Shown: positions 1 to 9,382, counted from the stretch's first letter. The stretch is DNA of 64,000 nucleotides from Lacimicrobium sp. SS2-24 (GCF_002201535.1 NZ_NIWW01000004.1:248001-312000), one strand, 5' to 3'. Made by a program: numbers and translations. Notes: generated by a model from the sequence alone, not told the origin.

Positions 1-634
1 CAGTCTGATTATCCGGTTCCAGCTCAACACAACTTTCCAGTAAAAACTCGGCATCATCATATATTTTCAGTCGCTGGCCAATTTCGGCAAGCAAACACAT
101 GGCCTCGACATGGTGTTTATGCTGTTGCAGAAACTGACGACAAACCTGCTCGGCCTGCGCCAGCTTACCCTCGTACATTAAATCGTAAGCGCCGAGCAAA
201 GGCCTGGGCAGCTTTTCCAGCTGAGCTATCTGCTTTTCTGCCACAGCCTGCGCCTGTTGCTGGTCCGCCTGTTGATAGATGGGTAACAACATCTTCCAGC
301 TACTGAGCAGGGCCGGGTTCAGTTGTGTTGCCTGATAAAAACCTTTCGCTGCTGCCAATCCATTGCCCTGGGCCTGATAAACATAGCCTCGTTCCTGAAA
401 GGCCCTGGCATGAGAAGGGTTGAGTTTTAGCAAGGTGTTAAGGGTCACAGCGGCAGCATCCAGCGCACCACGAAAACGCTGACTGACCGCGAGTAAATAA
501 TATAGTTCTTGCGTGATTGCTGGCGGCTGTTCGCTTACCAACAATTCATTGATCTGCGTTTCAGCCTCATCAAAGCTGCCCTGTTGAATCCGCTGCTGAA
601 TCTGGCGCAGTGTATCACCGGTTGATAACGTCAA
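1..634 (-). CDS. TPR-repeat protein, N-terminal part (probable TPR-sulfotransferase), cut by window edge
   Basis: An open frame reads leftwards from a TTG at 632-634 off the window edge without a stop, about 211 codons. The TTG has a GGAG at 641-644 with a 6-base spacer, and no in-frame ATG lies nearby. The translation is all-helical with repeated TPR-like units, for example AFQERGYVYQAQGN and AMCLLAEIGQRLK, where the small and aromatic residues are spaced as in tetratricopeptide repeats. TPR proteins with a C-terminal sulfotransferase domain are often found next to TonB-dependent receptors in alteromonads. That domain would lie outside this window, so the sulfotransferase call is inference. 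The gene lies downstream of the receptor gene on the same strand, separated from it by a strong terminator. Confidence 0.75.
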   Translation of the reverse strand, partial: MTLSTGDTLRQIQQRIQQGSFDEAETQINELLVSEQPPAITQELYYLLAVSQRFRGALDAAAVTLNTLLKLNPSHARAFQERGYVYQAQGNGLAAAKGFYQATQLNPALLSSWKMLLPIYQQADQQQAQAVAEKQIAQLEKLPRPLLGAYDLMYEGKLAQAEQVCRQFLQQHKHHVEAMCLLAEIGQRLKIYDDAEFLLESCVELEPDNQT

Positions 635-700
635 TGGCTACTCCGTAATCTTCTTTGTGGGCTCAGCGTTTTTCGCTACAGAAGCATGCAAGCCACAACG

Positions 701-729
701 AAAAAAGGCAAGCGCAGTGCGCTTGCCTT
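701..729 (-). terminator. Rho-independent terminator of the TonB receptor gene
   Basis: A 12-base arm at 705-716 is exactly complementary to 718-729. Read on the minus strand, the hairpin is followed by a run of six T (701-706). It lies about 25 bases after the receptor stop codon and before the TPR gene. Confidence 0.85.
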
Positions 730-752
730 AGGGTTTACAACACTCTTACTTG

Positions 753-3401
753 TCAGAACGCATCATAGGAGAAGCGCACACCGATAGTACGTGGACGATT
801 GGTGACGACTTTAGGTGTAAACTGCTGCGTATCGATATACTGTGTGGCCAGTTCATCAGTGATATTGTCGATATACAGCTCCGCGGTCCAATCGTTGGCT
901 CTGACACCAAAGGCGATATTAGCCACGGCATAGCTACCCTGAACATAACGACCACCGGCAAAGGTATTTCCGGATTCGTCAGTGTAGGTTACGCCTTCAT
1001 ACACGGCGGCTTCACGCTCGATTTCCAGACCACTTCCGGTGCCGTAAATAAGCTGCGTCGCATCTTCCATCACATAGGCGTCCATGGTCATACCCACCAG
1101 ACTGTCTCCGGTGTAATTGATAGCACCGTTGATGTAACCTTCCCAGCCATTGTCGAGCATGTAGAAATAGTTGGCTTGCAGGTTACCGGAAAACTCAGAA
1201 GAGAAGGGTAAACGGCTACCTTTAGGTGGCGCGATGCCCTGAAGTTCACGGTTAATTTCTGTCAGCTCCGTGTCCAGCCAGCTCATGGCGCCGGTCAGCA
1301 CCAGATTATCCGTGGCGTACCACTGGAAATCGGCATCCAGGCCGGTGATCTCCGCCGTACCCACGTTATCGGTAAAGACCAGGAAGCTGATATTGGTAGG
1401 ATCGAATCGTGATGTCTGCAGATCCGTAATTTCTGAATAGTACCCCGTGGCGTTAACACGCAGGGTCTGTTCGAAGAAATCGGCCTTCATACCCAACTCG
1501 TAGTTTTTCAGGGTATCTGTGGTGGAATACACCGGAATCCGGAAATCGGCAAACACACCACTGCTATTGGTTGCTGCGCCACCACCGACACGGTTAGTCA
1601 CCGGCGGACGGAAACCTTCAGAGTAGGTTGTAAACAACAACACATCATCGCTCACTTTCCAGTCCAGTGACGCCTTGTAAATCACATCATCCACGGTCAC
1701 CGCACCATTGTCATCAACCAGGCTGATATCCAGCTGGCCGCTGTCAATGGCATCGATATAGCCTTGTGCATCGTCACCGAAGAAATCAATCAGTGCCTGG
1801 TCGCTGCCATCACCAAAGGCACGCAGACGCCCGCTCACATCCACCGTGGAGGTTGAGCCTTTGTAGGTATCTTTGATTTCGTACCAGCGCGCGCCCAACG
1901 TCAGGGTCAGCGTATCGGTCAGGTCGTACTCACCCTGACCGAAGACCGCAATTTGTTCGATGGTATGGGTAATATCGTTTACGAAACTGATCTCGGAGGG
2001 GAAAGGACCGCCGTCACTGTTGATACCCTCGTTGCCAGGCAGGGTTCTGGCCAGATTAGGGAATTTTTCGGTGCTGGCAATCTTGAAGGAGCCAATGGTG
2101 GACAGGTCCTGATCATCATAGAACACACCCGCTGTGAGCCTCCAGCGATTCTCAACCGGTGTGTTAAAGCGTAGTTCGTGCGTCACACGGCCCACATCGG
2201 TTTCTTCGGTATAAAACTTGGTGGGATCCAGGCAAGCTTCGTCTTCCGCAGGAACACTCCCGCCATAGTTACAGACATAATACGCCGAGAACAGACCGCC
2301 ATTCGTGTAGCCGGTGTAGTCAATCAGCGAGTTGATCTCACGGTCCAGATAACCACCGGTATACACCACCTCCAGTTGCTTCAGACGCCCTTCCAGGGTC
2401 CAGGTCGTCAGACCAAAGTCATCGTCATTGCTCTCTGGCTGGAAGCGGTTAGTGGAGGTTTCACCTTCCAGGTTGGGATCATAAGAAAACACGCCTTCCG
2501 TATTCAGTGATTGCTGGGTATGTTGCAGCAACAGCTTCCAATCGGCGTTGATATGGTATGAGGCACTGAAACGGGCCCCGGAATAAAGTGCGTCATTAAA
2601 GTCGTCTTCGACCAAAGCATCATTCTGAGGCGCTACAATGGGTGTATTAGCGGGGTCCGACAGTACCCCACCGGAGATACGACTGATCACCTCAGCGCTG
2701 CCACGATATCCACCATTACCAGGATCGTTGAGAATATTGTCAATCCAGCCACCCTGGCGATCATTGTAAGCGGCAACACGTAACGCGAGATCATCAGTGG
2801 GAGTGATATTCAGATAGGCTTCTACCGAGTTACTCATCTCACCGCCTTTGGTGGAGCTGATACTGGTTTTAAACCCTGCCGCAAAGCCAGCATGATCCGG
2901 CTTATTGGTAATCATACGAATCGTACCGGCCTGCGAGCTGGCACCAAACAGGGTCCCTTGGGGCCCTGGTAACACCTCTACCCGTTGCATATCCGTGGCA
3001 TAGATATCCAGGTTCCGGCCCTGCATGGATACCGGCTGCTCATCCAGATAAAAGGCCACTGCTGGCTGCAATGCCTGTACGGTTGATACTGAGATGTTGG
3101 TCTGGGTTGTGGCTGCGCCCCGAATGTACACTTCATTCTGGCCGGGTCCCGTCCCCTGAAACACCACATTCGGCAGGAACTCGACATATTCATTGAAGTT
3201 ATCGAGACCCAGCCGCTCCAGCTGCTTACCATTCAGGGCGCTCATCGCAACCGGCACATCCTGAATAGACTCAGTACGTTTAGTAGCAGTGACCTGAATG
3301 GTTTCGATTTTCTTCTTTTCACTTTGCTCCTGCGCATATGTCATAGGGCTGACAGCAAGAGCGGAAACAACGGCAATACTCAGTTTTTTACGATTAAACA
3401 T
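753..3401 (-). CDS. TonB-dependent outer-membrane receptor
   Basis: The 882-residue protein begins with a signal peptide (MFNRKK, a hydrophobic core, then a likely cut after TYA near residue 23). A TonB-box-like segment, ETIQVTATKR, follows at about residues 32-41. Next come a plug domain (NFNEYVEFLPNV, later VYIRGAATT and PQGTLFGASSQAGTI) and a long beta-barrel ending in an aromatic residue (SYDAF). These are standard marks of a TonB-dependent receptor that takes up a scarce ligand across the outer membrane with energy from TonB-ExbBD. An upstream in-frame start at 3533 would put about 44 extra residues ahead of the signal peptide, so I chose 3401. The substrate cannot be told from sequence. 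Being divergent from a MarR gene suggests regulation by it. Confidence 0.93.
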   Translation of the reverse strand: MFNRKKLSIAVVSALAVSPMTYAQEQSEKKKIETIQVTATKRTESIQDVPVAMSALNGKQLERLGLDNFNEYVEFLPNVVFQGTGPGQNEVYIRGAATTQTNISVSTVQALQPAVAFYLDEQPVSMQGRNLDIYATDMQRVEVLPGPQGTLFGASSQAGTIRMITNKPDHAGFAAGFKTSISSTKGGEMSNSVEAYLNITPTDDLALRVAAYNDRQGGWIDNILNDPGNGGYRGSAEVISRISGGVLSDPANTPIVAPQNDALVEDDFNDALYSGARFSASYHINADWKLLLQHTQQSLNTEGVFSYDPNLEGETSTNRFQPESNDDDFGLTTWTLEGRLKQLEVVYTGGYLDREINSLIDYTGYTNGGLFSAYYVCNYGGSVPAEDEACLDPTKFYTEETDVGRVTHELRFNTPVENRWRLTAGVFYDDQDLSTIGSFKIASTEKFPNLARTLPGNEGINSDGGPFPSEISFVNDITHTIEQIAVFGQGEYDLTDTLTLTLGARWYEIKDTYKGSTSTVDVSGRLRAFGDGSDQALIDFFGDDAQGYIDAIDSGQLDISLVDDNGAVTVDDVIYKASLDWKVSDDVLLFTTYSEGFRPPVTNRVGGGAATNSSGVFADFRIPVYSTTDTLKNYELGMKADFFEQTLRVNATGYYSEITDLQTSRFDPTNISFLVFTDNVGTAEITGLDADFQWYATDNLVLTGAMSWLDTELTEINRELQGIAPPKGSRLPFSSEFSGNLQANYFYMLDNGWEGYINGAINYTGDSLVGMTMDAYVMEDATQLIYGTGSGLEIEREAAVYEGVTYTDESGNTFAGGRYVQGSYAVANIAFGVRANDWTAELYIDNITDELATQYIDTQQFTPKVVTNRPRTIGVRFSYDAF

Positions 3402-3471
3402 AATTAACTTTGTGTCCCTGAATGGTTGTGGTGAGTTGTTTTGCGTTTTTAATTGTACACATATTATTTCT

Positions 3472-3488
3472 ACACTAATTAATAGTGT
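3472..3488. promoter_or_regulatory. Palindrome between the TonB receptor and MarR genes
   Basis: ACACTA at 3472-3477 and TAGTGT at 3483-3488 form a perfect inverted repeat around ATTAA, about 70 bases upstream of the receptor start and in very AT-rich DNA. The size and position suit an operator for the divergent MarR-type regulator, but this is inference. Confidence 0.4.
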
Positions 3489-3752
3489 TAAGCGATATAG
3501 GTTGAAAATCAAGTAAAGCGACGTGATCATCAACGAAACTCTGTAAACAACACCGTTTTTCGCTGATATTCGGCTTAATTTCCATCGCCAGAATATGAAT
3601 TAACGATTTCAAACCCACTTTTCTACGGAAAAGTACGCAAATGGTTCACCAATTTTAATTCGCCATCTAACTATTACTGCCGTATGGCCACAGAAAAAAC
3701 GCGCTTTTATGACAGAAATTGGGATAATCGGGACTCTTTTAAGGGAGCGGTA

Positions 3753-4229
3753 ATGCAAAAACACGATGAGTTATTGGTCGCGCTGCGCAAAGTGATCCGG
3801 GCCATTGGCCTGCATTCGAAACAACTGGAAAAGCATGTTGATCTGACGGTTCCACAGCTACTGATTATGGCGGCTATCGCAGATGACAGTGGCCCTATGG
3901 TAAAGGAGCTGGCCCAGGCCACCAACCTGAGTCCGGCCACAGTGACCAGTATCCTCGACAGACTTGAGAGCCGCGCACTGATTCTGCGAAGACGGGATGA
4001 CAAGGATAAACGTAAGGTAGGGGTATTTCTCACCGATAAAGGCAAAGCGGTTTATGCACAGGCTCCGCAGCCTTTGCAGGCGAGTTTTGTTCAGCGTTTT
4101 GCACAACTCGAAGACTGGGAGCAAAACCAGCTGGTATTTGCCGTTCAGCGCCTGGCATCAATGATGGATGCCAAGGACATTGACGCTTCTCCTTTACTGG
4201 AAGTCAGCCAGATTATCCGGCAGGACTGA
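3753..4229 (+). CDS. MarR-family transcriptional regulator
   Basis: The product is 158 residues from the ATG at 3753, which has AGGGAG about 6 bases upstream. An in-frame start at 3684 lacks such a site. The winged helix-turn-helix is clear: MVKELAQATNLSPATVTSIL is the DNA-binding helix pair, and the wing follows (RRRDDKDKRKVGVFLTDKG) with the basic D/R-rich pattern of MarR proteins. The flanking helices form the dimer interface. MarR proteins usually repress their own gene and a divergent neighbour and are released by a small ligand, so the TonB receptor gene is the natural target. The ligand is unknown. Confidence 0.88.
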   Translation: MQKHDELLVALRKVIRAIGLHSKQLEKHVDLTVPQLLIMAAIADDSGPMVKELAQATNLSPATVTSILDRLESRALILRRRDDKDKRKVGVFLTDKGKAVYAQAPQPLQASFVQRFAQLEDWEQNQLVFAVQRLASMMDAKDIDASPLLEVSQIIRQD

Positions 4230-4565
4230 TGCAGGCCATCCCAGGACGCTAGCGGCAACTCATTCTCATCCAAATGGATATTGTGTCCAGCCAATGATTT
4301 GCTATGCTGCCGGAGCCTAAGCTAGCGGAACACCACCATGTTGGAACTGATCAGGGAAAACCCTTTTTACGAACTGATCGCGTTGCATCTGATCAGAAAA
4401 TGCGCCTGTCTAGTTTGGGTGATAGAAAAACACCAGTCAGTTCCCCTTGCGCAGTATCATGGGAACGGTAGATCTGAATCCTGATGATGAGAATGACATG
4501 CGTAGCAGTCTGAATCCACAGATTGCGCAATGTGCACGGGCTGGCAATCGCGCAACGTGCTCAGG
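4230..4565. other. 336-base gap with only weak short ORFs
   Basis: This gap lies between the ends of the convergent MarR gene and cytochrome oxidase operon. A 48-codon frame starts at an ATG at 4338 and stops at 4482-4484, but it has no good ribosome-binding site and no family I recognise. A second short frame overlaps its end from about 4459. They could be remains of one broken gene or chance. No clear terminator with a T-run was seen for either flanking gene. Confidence 0.3.
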
Positions 4566-4886
4566 TTAACTGAAGAAAGTGAAACGGGTGAACAGAGTGT
4601 ACTCAGACTCGGCCACCATCAGGGCCGTAAACACCAGCAGGCAAAGAGGCGGAATCAGAATCGCACAGATTAATGCCATACGTTCCCACATCATGTGCAT
4701 AAAAATACAGATAATCAGGCCAGCCTTAAGCAACATGAAAATCACGATCAATGACCAGCGCAACATTCCTTCAAGCTGCATATAATCGACCATGTAAGAC
4801 AGTGCACTGAGTACAAATAATAACCCCCAGATTTTAAGGTAAAGACTGATGGGATGTTGCTGTCCGTCAGAATGAGATGTATTCAT
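4566..4886 (-). CDS. Cytochrome c oxidase subunit IV family protein
   Basis: This 106-residue membrane protein has three hydrophobic helices (about residues 17-35, 43-66 and 71-93) with the FMHMMWERM segment typical of prokaryotic subunit IV (COX4_pro / CyoD-like). It is the last gene of the oxidase operon and starts 9 bases after the second subunit III gene, with AGGAG before the ATG. Subunit IV stabilises the oxidase complex in the inner membrane and has no cofactor. Identification rests on length, topology and position. Confidence 0.85.
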   Translation of the reverse strand: MNTSHSDGQQHPISLYLKIWGLLFVLSALSYMVDYMQLEGMLRWSLIVIFMLLKAGLIICIFMHMMWERMALICAILIPPLCLLVFTALMVAESEYTLFTRFTFFS

Positions 4887-4895
4887 GACTGTCTC

Positions 4896-5564
4896 CTACC
4901 ACAGATAAAAGAATGCAAAAATAAACACCCAGACCAGGTCCACAAAGTGCCAGTACAAACCGGTGATCTCAATAATTTCATAGCCCTTGCGTTCATAATG
5001 GCCTCTGAGGACTTTAAGTGCGACGATGGTCAGGTAAATCACGCCAATGGAAACGTGCAGACCATGGAATCCCGTCACCATGAAAAACACCGCCCCAAAT
5101 TGCGCCGCTCCCCAGGGGTTCTCCCAGGGGCGCACACCATCCTCTATCAGTTTAGTCCACTCAAACGCCTGCATCCCCACAAATGTCAGGCCCAACACCG
5201 CGGTTAGCAGCATCAGCAAGGCGGCTTTTTTGCGCTTTTTCTGATAACCATAATTGACCGCCATAGCCATGGTGCCGCTGCTGGTGATCAGAATGAATGT
5301 CATAATGGCAATTAACACTAAAGGAATAGAGTGACCCGCAATGGTCAGGGCGAACACTTCACTGGTAGGTGGCCAGGGTTCAACGGCTGCAATACGTACC
5401 GCCATATACCCGATCAGAAAGCAGCCGAATACAAAGGTATCACTGAGCAGAAAGATCCACATCATCGCCTTGCCCCAGGGTACCGAGAAGGCTTCCCGGT
5501 CAGCTGAGAAGTCGGCTATGAGCCCTGTCATTCCCTGGGCCTTGGAAGAAGTTTTGATTGTCAT
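4896..5564 (-). CDS. Cytochrome c oxidase subunit III (second copy, longer form)
   Basis: From the ATG at 5564 the protein has 222 residues; a GGGG lies upstream, inside the end of the previous gene. The conserved subunit III features are present: WGKAMMWIFLLSDTFVFG near the N-terminus, FEWTKLIEDG in the middle, TGFHGLHVSIG and a C-terminal YWHFVDLVWVFIF. These motifs match the heme-copper oxidase subunit III family and retain the glutamate- and histidine-containing helices. Subunit III carries no metal but supports proton uptake and turnover stability. It follows another subunit III gene by only 2 bases, so the operon has two different subunit III proteins, and this one is closer to the consensus. 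Confidence 0.93.
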   Translation of the reverse strand: MTIKTSSKAQGMTGLIADFSADREAFSVPWGKAMMWIFLLSDTFVFGCFLIGYMAVRIAAVEPWPPTSEVFALTIAGHSIPLVLIAIMTFILITSSGTMAMAVNYGYQKKRKKAALLMLLTAVLGLTFVGMQAFEWTKLIEDGVRPWENPWGAAQFGAVFFMVTGFHGLHVSIGVIYLTIVALKVLRGHYERKGYEIIEITGLYWHFVDLVWVFIFAFFYLW

Positions 5565-5566
5565 GA

Positions 5567-6223
5567 CTATTGCCCCAGCCCACAAAATGCGGCGATCGCA
5601 TCATAGGTTTCAGGTTTACTCACCAACAGTGCAAACAACACTCCCCATAACACCAACAGGTAGTGCCAGTAGGTGGCACACAACGCCACCCGTGATTGAT
5701 CGGTACGCAATGAAAACAACGCCATGGTCCAGGCAATGATGCCCCCCACTAAGTGCGCGATGTGCAAACCGGTGAATAAATAGAAAAAACTCAGAGCCGG
5801 ACTGTGATTAACAAAAAAACCTTGCTCCTGAAGCTGTTGCCAGAAGATCAGTTGCCCGCCAATAAAGGCCGCTGCAAACAAACCGCCGACAAGAATGCCG
5901 ACCTGACTCGCCTTAAGGCTGTTTCGTTTAACGGCGACACTGGCCCAATGAAAACAGAAACTGCTTAACACCAGATACAGCGTGTTAAGCCATAATTGGC
6001 CCTGGTAGTAAAGTGGCTGACCCGGCTCTTCGGCCAAAGGACGCCAGTCCGGATACTGCGAACGCATCAGAAAGGCCACAAAAAACAACAGGAACAATAC
6101 CGAAATCACTGATAGCAGCACTTTTAGCGCCGAACGCCTGACTCGCTCGGGACTTTTCTGCTCAGGCAGGACAACATTACCCTGCAGCCAGGGCTTTTCC
6201 GTCAGGCTATGGAAAAGGCTCAT
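5567..6223 (-). CDS. Cytochrome c oxidase subunit III-like protein (first copy)
   Basis: This 218-residue membrane protein overlaps the subunit I stop by 4 bases (ATGA). Recognisable subunit III elements are LFTGLHIAHLVGGIIAW and CATYWHYLLVLWGVLF, matching the histidine-rich last helices of the family. The N-terminal third is hydrophilic before the first helix (about residues 33-52), longer than in standard subunit III. The copy is divergent from the neighbouring subunit III gene and the two share only the family motifs, so this is not a recent duplication. Paired subunit III genes are known from some caa3-type oxidase operons. Confidence 0.85.
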   Translation of the reverse strand: MSLFHSLTEKPWLQGNVVLPEQKSPERVRRSALKVLLSVISVLFLLFFVAFLMRSQYPDWRPLAEEPGQPLYYQGQLWLNTLYLVLSSFCFHWASVAVKRNSLKASQVGILVGGLFAAAFIGGQLIFWQQLQEQGFFVNHSPALSFFYLFTGLHIAHLVGGIIAWTMALFSLRTDQSRVALCATYWHYLLVLWGVLFALLVSKPETYDAIAAFCGLGQ

Positions 6224-7929
6224 GCGTTGGCCTCCCCGGGTTGATTCTGAGGCAGATAGTCCTGTTCGTATCCCGGCACACTGTAATCATAGGCCCAGCG
6301 ATGACATTCAGGAATGGACTCTCCCCAGTTACCATGCCCCGGGGGGGTTGTCTCGGTTTGCCATTCCAGTGTCGTAGCCTGCCAGGGATTCGACCCGGCT
6401 GCTCTGCCCTTGAAGTAACTCCAGGCCAGGTTAAACAGAAACACCAGCTGAGCCAGTGCCACAAAAATTGCAGCAATGGTGATAAAAGCATTCAGGTCTT
6501 TGGCGGATTCGGGGATAAAATCATAGTTTTCATAGGCATAGTAACGCCTCGGCACACCGAGCACACCTAAGTAATGCATGGGGAAGAAAATCGTATAGGT
6601 ACCGATAAACGTTGTCCAGAAATGAAATTTACCCAGCCCGTCGTGCAACATCTTCCCGGTCATTTTCGGATACCAATGATAGATAGCCCCAAATATGACC
6701 AGCACCGGTGAAACGCCCATGACCATATGAAAATGGGCAACCACAAAGTACGTATCTGAGAGCGGTAGATCCACCACCACATTACCCAGAAATAACCCGG
6801 TAAGCCCCCCTATGGTAAAAGTAGACACGAAGCCCAGTGCGAAGAGCATGGGCACGGTCATGCGGATGTTACCCTGCCATAAGGTCAGTACCCAGTTATA
6901 CACTTTGATCGCTGTGGGTACGGCGATTATCAGGGTGGTGGTCGCAAAGAAATAGCCAAAATACGGGTTCATGCCGCTGACATACATATGGTGGGCCCAA
7001 ACGACAAAGCTCAGTACGCCGATAACCACAATCGCCCATACCATCATGCGGTAGCCAAAAATGTTTTTGCGGGCATGTACACTGATCAGATCGGAAACAA
7101 TACCAAAGGCCGGTAACGCAACGATATAAACTTCAGGGTGACCAAAGAACCAGAACAGATGCTGAAACAGAATCGGGCTGCCACCTTCATGCCCCAGCTG
7201 CTCTCCCATTGAAAGTATCGCGGGCATAAAGAAACTGGTGCTCAACAACTTATCAAACAACATCATAATGGCACTGACAAACAGCGCGGGAAACGCGAGC
7301 AGGGCCAGAATCGTCGCCATAAAGATGCCCCAAATAGTCAATGGCATCCGCATCAGCGTCATACCGCGGGTACGGGCCTGCAACACTGTGGTCACGTAAT
7401 TAAGCCCTCCCATAGTCGCCGCAATAATAAAGATACCGAGCGAGATCAGCATCAGAATGATGCCCCCGTCCGAACCTGGCGTACCCGGTAAAATCGCCTG
7501 AGGCGGGTAAAGCGTCCAGCCTGCTCCTGTTGGCCCACCGGTGACAAAAAAGCTGGCCAGTAATACCACCACAGCCAGCAGATAGAACCAGTAACTGAGC
7601 ATATTAACAAAAGGGAAGACCATATCTCTGGCCCCTACCATCAGCGGTATCAGATAGTTGCCGAACCCGCCAAGAAAGATTGCGGTAAGCAGGTAAACCA
7701 CCATGATCATCCCATGCATGGTCACATACTGGTAATACGCGCTGGCATCAATAAAATCGAAGCTACCAGGAAAACCCAGTTGCAGCCGCATCAGGGTAGA
7801 CAGCACCAGTGCAATCAGGCCAACAAAGATTGCCGTCAGTGAATACTGGATGGCGATCACCTTATGATCCTGACTCCAGATATACTTGGTCCAGAAGCTC
7901 TGAGGGCTATGGTGTTCCTGTGCTGTCAT
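6220..7929 (-). CDS. ctaD: Cytochrome c oxidase subunit I
   Basis: From the ATG at 7929 (AGGAG upstream) the protein has 569 residues and about 12 transmembrane helices. It is the catalytic subunit that reduces O2 to water and pumps protons. The active-site helix has FWFFGHPEVYIVALP, which holds the CuB histidine and the proton-channel glutamate in the FGHPEV form of type A1 heme-copper oxidases. Further metal-ligand segments are AHHMYVSGM and HFHMVMGV, which carry the CuB and heme histidines. The early helices show TMHGMIMVVYLLTAIF and GNYLIPLMVGARDMVFP. An upstream in-frame start at 7992 would overlap the end of the subunit II gene and lacks a ribosome-binding site. Confidence 0.97.
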   Translation of the reverse strand: MTAQEHHSPQSFWTKYIWSQDHKVIAIQYSLTAIFVGLIALVLSTLMRLQLGFPGSFDFIDASAYYQYVTMHGMIMVVYLLTAIFLGGFGNYLIPLMVGARDMVFPFVNMLSYWFYLLAVVVLLASFFVTGGPTGAGWTLYPPQAILPGTPGSDGGIILMLISLGIFIIAATMGGLNYVTTVLQARTRGMTLMRMPLTIWGIFMATILALLAFPALFVSAIMMLFDKLLSTSFFMPAILSMGEQLGHEGGSPILFQHLFWFFGHPEVYIVALPAFGIVSDLISVHARKNIFGYRMMVWAIVVIGVLSFVVWAHHMYVSGMNPYFGYFFATTTLIIAVPTAIKVYNWVLTLWQGNIRMTVPMLFALGFVSTFTIGGLTGLFLGNVVVDLPLSDTYFVVAHFHMVMGVSPVLVIFGAIYHWYPKMTGKMLHDGLGKFHFWTTFIGTYTIFFPMHYLGVLGVPRRYYAYENYDFIPESAKDLNAFITIAAIFVALAQLVFLFNLAWSYFKGRAAGSNPWQATTLEWQTETTPPGHGNWGESIPECHRWAYDYSVPGYEQDYLPQNQPGEANA

Positions 7930-7960
7930 GACTGTCCACTCCTGTTTGCTGGTATCGCCA

Positions 7961-9382
7961 TTACAAGGTCTTGATATATTCGATGAGCGCATCAGCCTGT
8001 GCTGAACTCAACTGAGAAGGAGGCATCACCGGAGGGTAACCTGCGACCACCTTTGCGTTGGGCTTGAACAGAGACTCCTTCAGATAGGCGTCGTCTGCCA
8101 GCACCGTTTCACCACTGGCTAAGCTTCGCTCACTGTTGTAGAGCCCCTGCCAGCTGGGTCCAACAAGCCGGCTACCATCAACGCTATGACATGCGGTACA
8201 CCCTTTACTTTGCGCCAGTTCAGCACCGCTTTTACTTTGTTCTGCCGGATTCTTTTGCATCGTTTGCGCACCAGCATCACTGTCGCGATTGCCTCTCTCT
8301 TTGATAAAGGCAATCACAGCATCAACTTCCAGTTCACTAAGCTCGAGTTTAGGCATAATCGGCGCATACCCTTTTACGATAGTTGCGCCCGGCTCAACGA
8401 TGGCTTCACGCAGGTAGTCGTCATCTGCAATGAGCTCGGTGCTGTCTTTGAATGTGCGATTCGCACCATACAACCCCAACCATGACGGACCGGCGGGACT
8501 CTCTTCAAATCCATGACAGGCCATGCATCCTTTTTTCTGTGCGACCTCCTGTCCCTGTTTCGCCTTGACACTGAGCGCTTCAGACGCCTCGCTCATCAGA
8601 CTCTGAGCAAAGGTCGGTAAGTCCGCCAGCCACTGCTCATATTCCTGCTGTTCCACCACCTTGATATACCCGCGCATGTTGAAGTGACCAATACCACAAT
8701 ACTCCGCACAGAGAATCTCAAAGTCGCCAGTTCGGGTTGGTGTAAACCATTGATAAGACACCTGCCCTGGCACCGAGTCCATTTTCACTCTGAAGTTTGG
8801 AACATAGAAATTATGTAATACATCTTTCGAACGCAGGGAGAGTTTGACCGGACGGTTAACGGGCAATATCAGCGTGTTGCTGGTAAGCAGTCTGTCATCC
8901 TGCCCCGCCTCATCCAGTGGATCTACGCCAAAGCTGTTATCGGTGCTGATGTGTTCAATCGCACTTTTGCCCAGTTGCCCGTCCTGCCCCGGAAAACGAA
9001 AGCTCCATGACCACTGCTGCCCAACCACTTCAATCTGATGGGCATCATCCGGAACATTGACGAAATCCGCATAGACAATGAGCCCGGGCGCCAGCATCGC
9101 AATAATGCCGACACTGGTGCCCAGTGTCAGCCACCACTCCAGTTTCTTGTTTTCAGGTTCATACTCGGCTTTTCGTTCAGGGGTATGGCGAAATTTGATA
9201 ACTGCATAGGCAATAAAGAAGTTGACGGCAATAAACACCACCGCAGTGATCACCAGTGTGATCAGCATGGTCACATCTATGCTGCCCCAATTTGAGGCCA
9301 GTGGAGTCATATTCCATGGGGACAGAAAGTGGAACAACACCGAACCCAACACCAGGATGACCAGAACGACAGCGAACGCCAT
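7961..9382 (-). CDS. ctaC: Cytochrome c oxidase subunit II fused to two cytochrome c domains
   Basis: This 473-residue protein starts at the ATG at 9382 with GAGGAT upstream. Two transmembrane helices (about residues 1-22 and 37-63, then a third near 84-106) anchor a CuA domain whose ligands are all visible: H190, then C225, E227, C229, H233 and M236 in CAEYCGIGHFNM. Two class I cytochrome c domains follow, with CMACH at 286-290 and CTACH at 395-399 and likely axial methionines M343 and M453. The two heme domains resemble each other across their whole length, indicating internal duplication. The first gene of the operon, it should accept electrons without a separate soluble cytochrome. One fused heme domain is common in caa3 oxidases; two are less usual. 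Confidence 0.95.
   Translation of the reverse strand: MAFAVVLVILVLGSVLFHFLSPWNMTPLASNWGSIDVTMLITLVITAVVFIAVNFFIAYAVIKFRHTPERKAEYEPENKKLEWWLTLGTSVGIIAMLAPGLIVYADFVNVPDDAHQIEVVGQQWSWSFRFPGQDGQLGKSAIEHISTDNSFGVDPLDEAGQDDRLLTSNTLILPVNRPVKLSLRSKDVLHNFYVPNFRVKMDSVPGQVSYQWFTPTRTGDFEILCAEYCGIGHFNMRGYIKVVEQQEYEQWLADLPTFAQSLMSEASEALSVKAKQGQEVAQKKGCMACHGFEESPAGPSWLGLYGANRTFKDSTELIADDDYLREAIVEPGATIVKGYAPIMPKLELSELEVDAVIAFIKERGNRDSDAGAQTMQKNPAEQSKSGAELAQSKGCTACHSVDGSRLVGPSWQGLYNSERSLASGETVLADDAYLKESLFKPNAKVVAGYPPVMPPSQLSSAQADALIEYIKTL

Noticed and set aside
4338-4484. A 48-residue gene
   Set aside because: Weak translation signals and no family; noted only as part of the gap.
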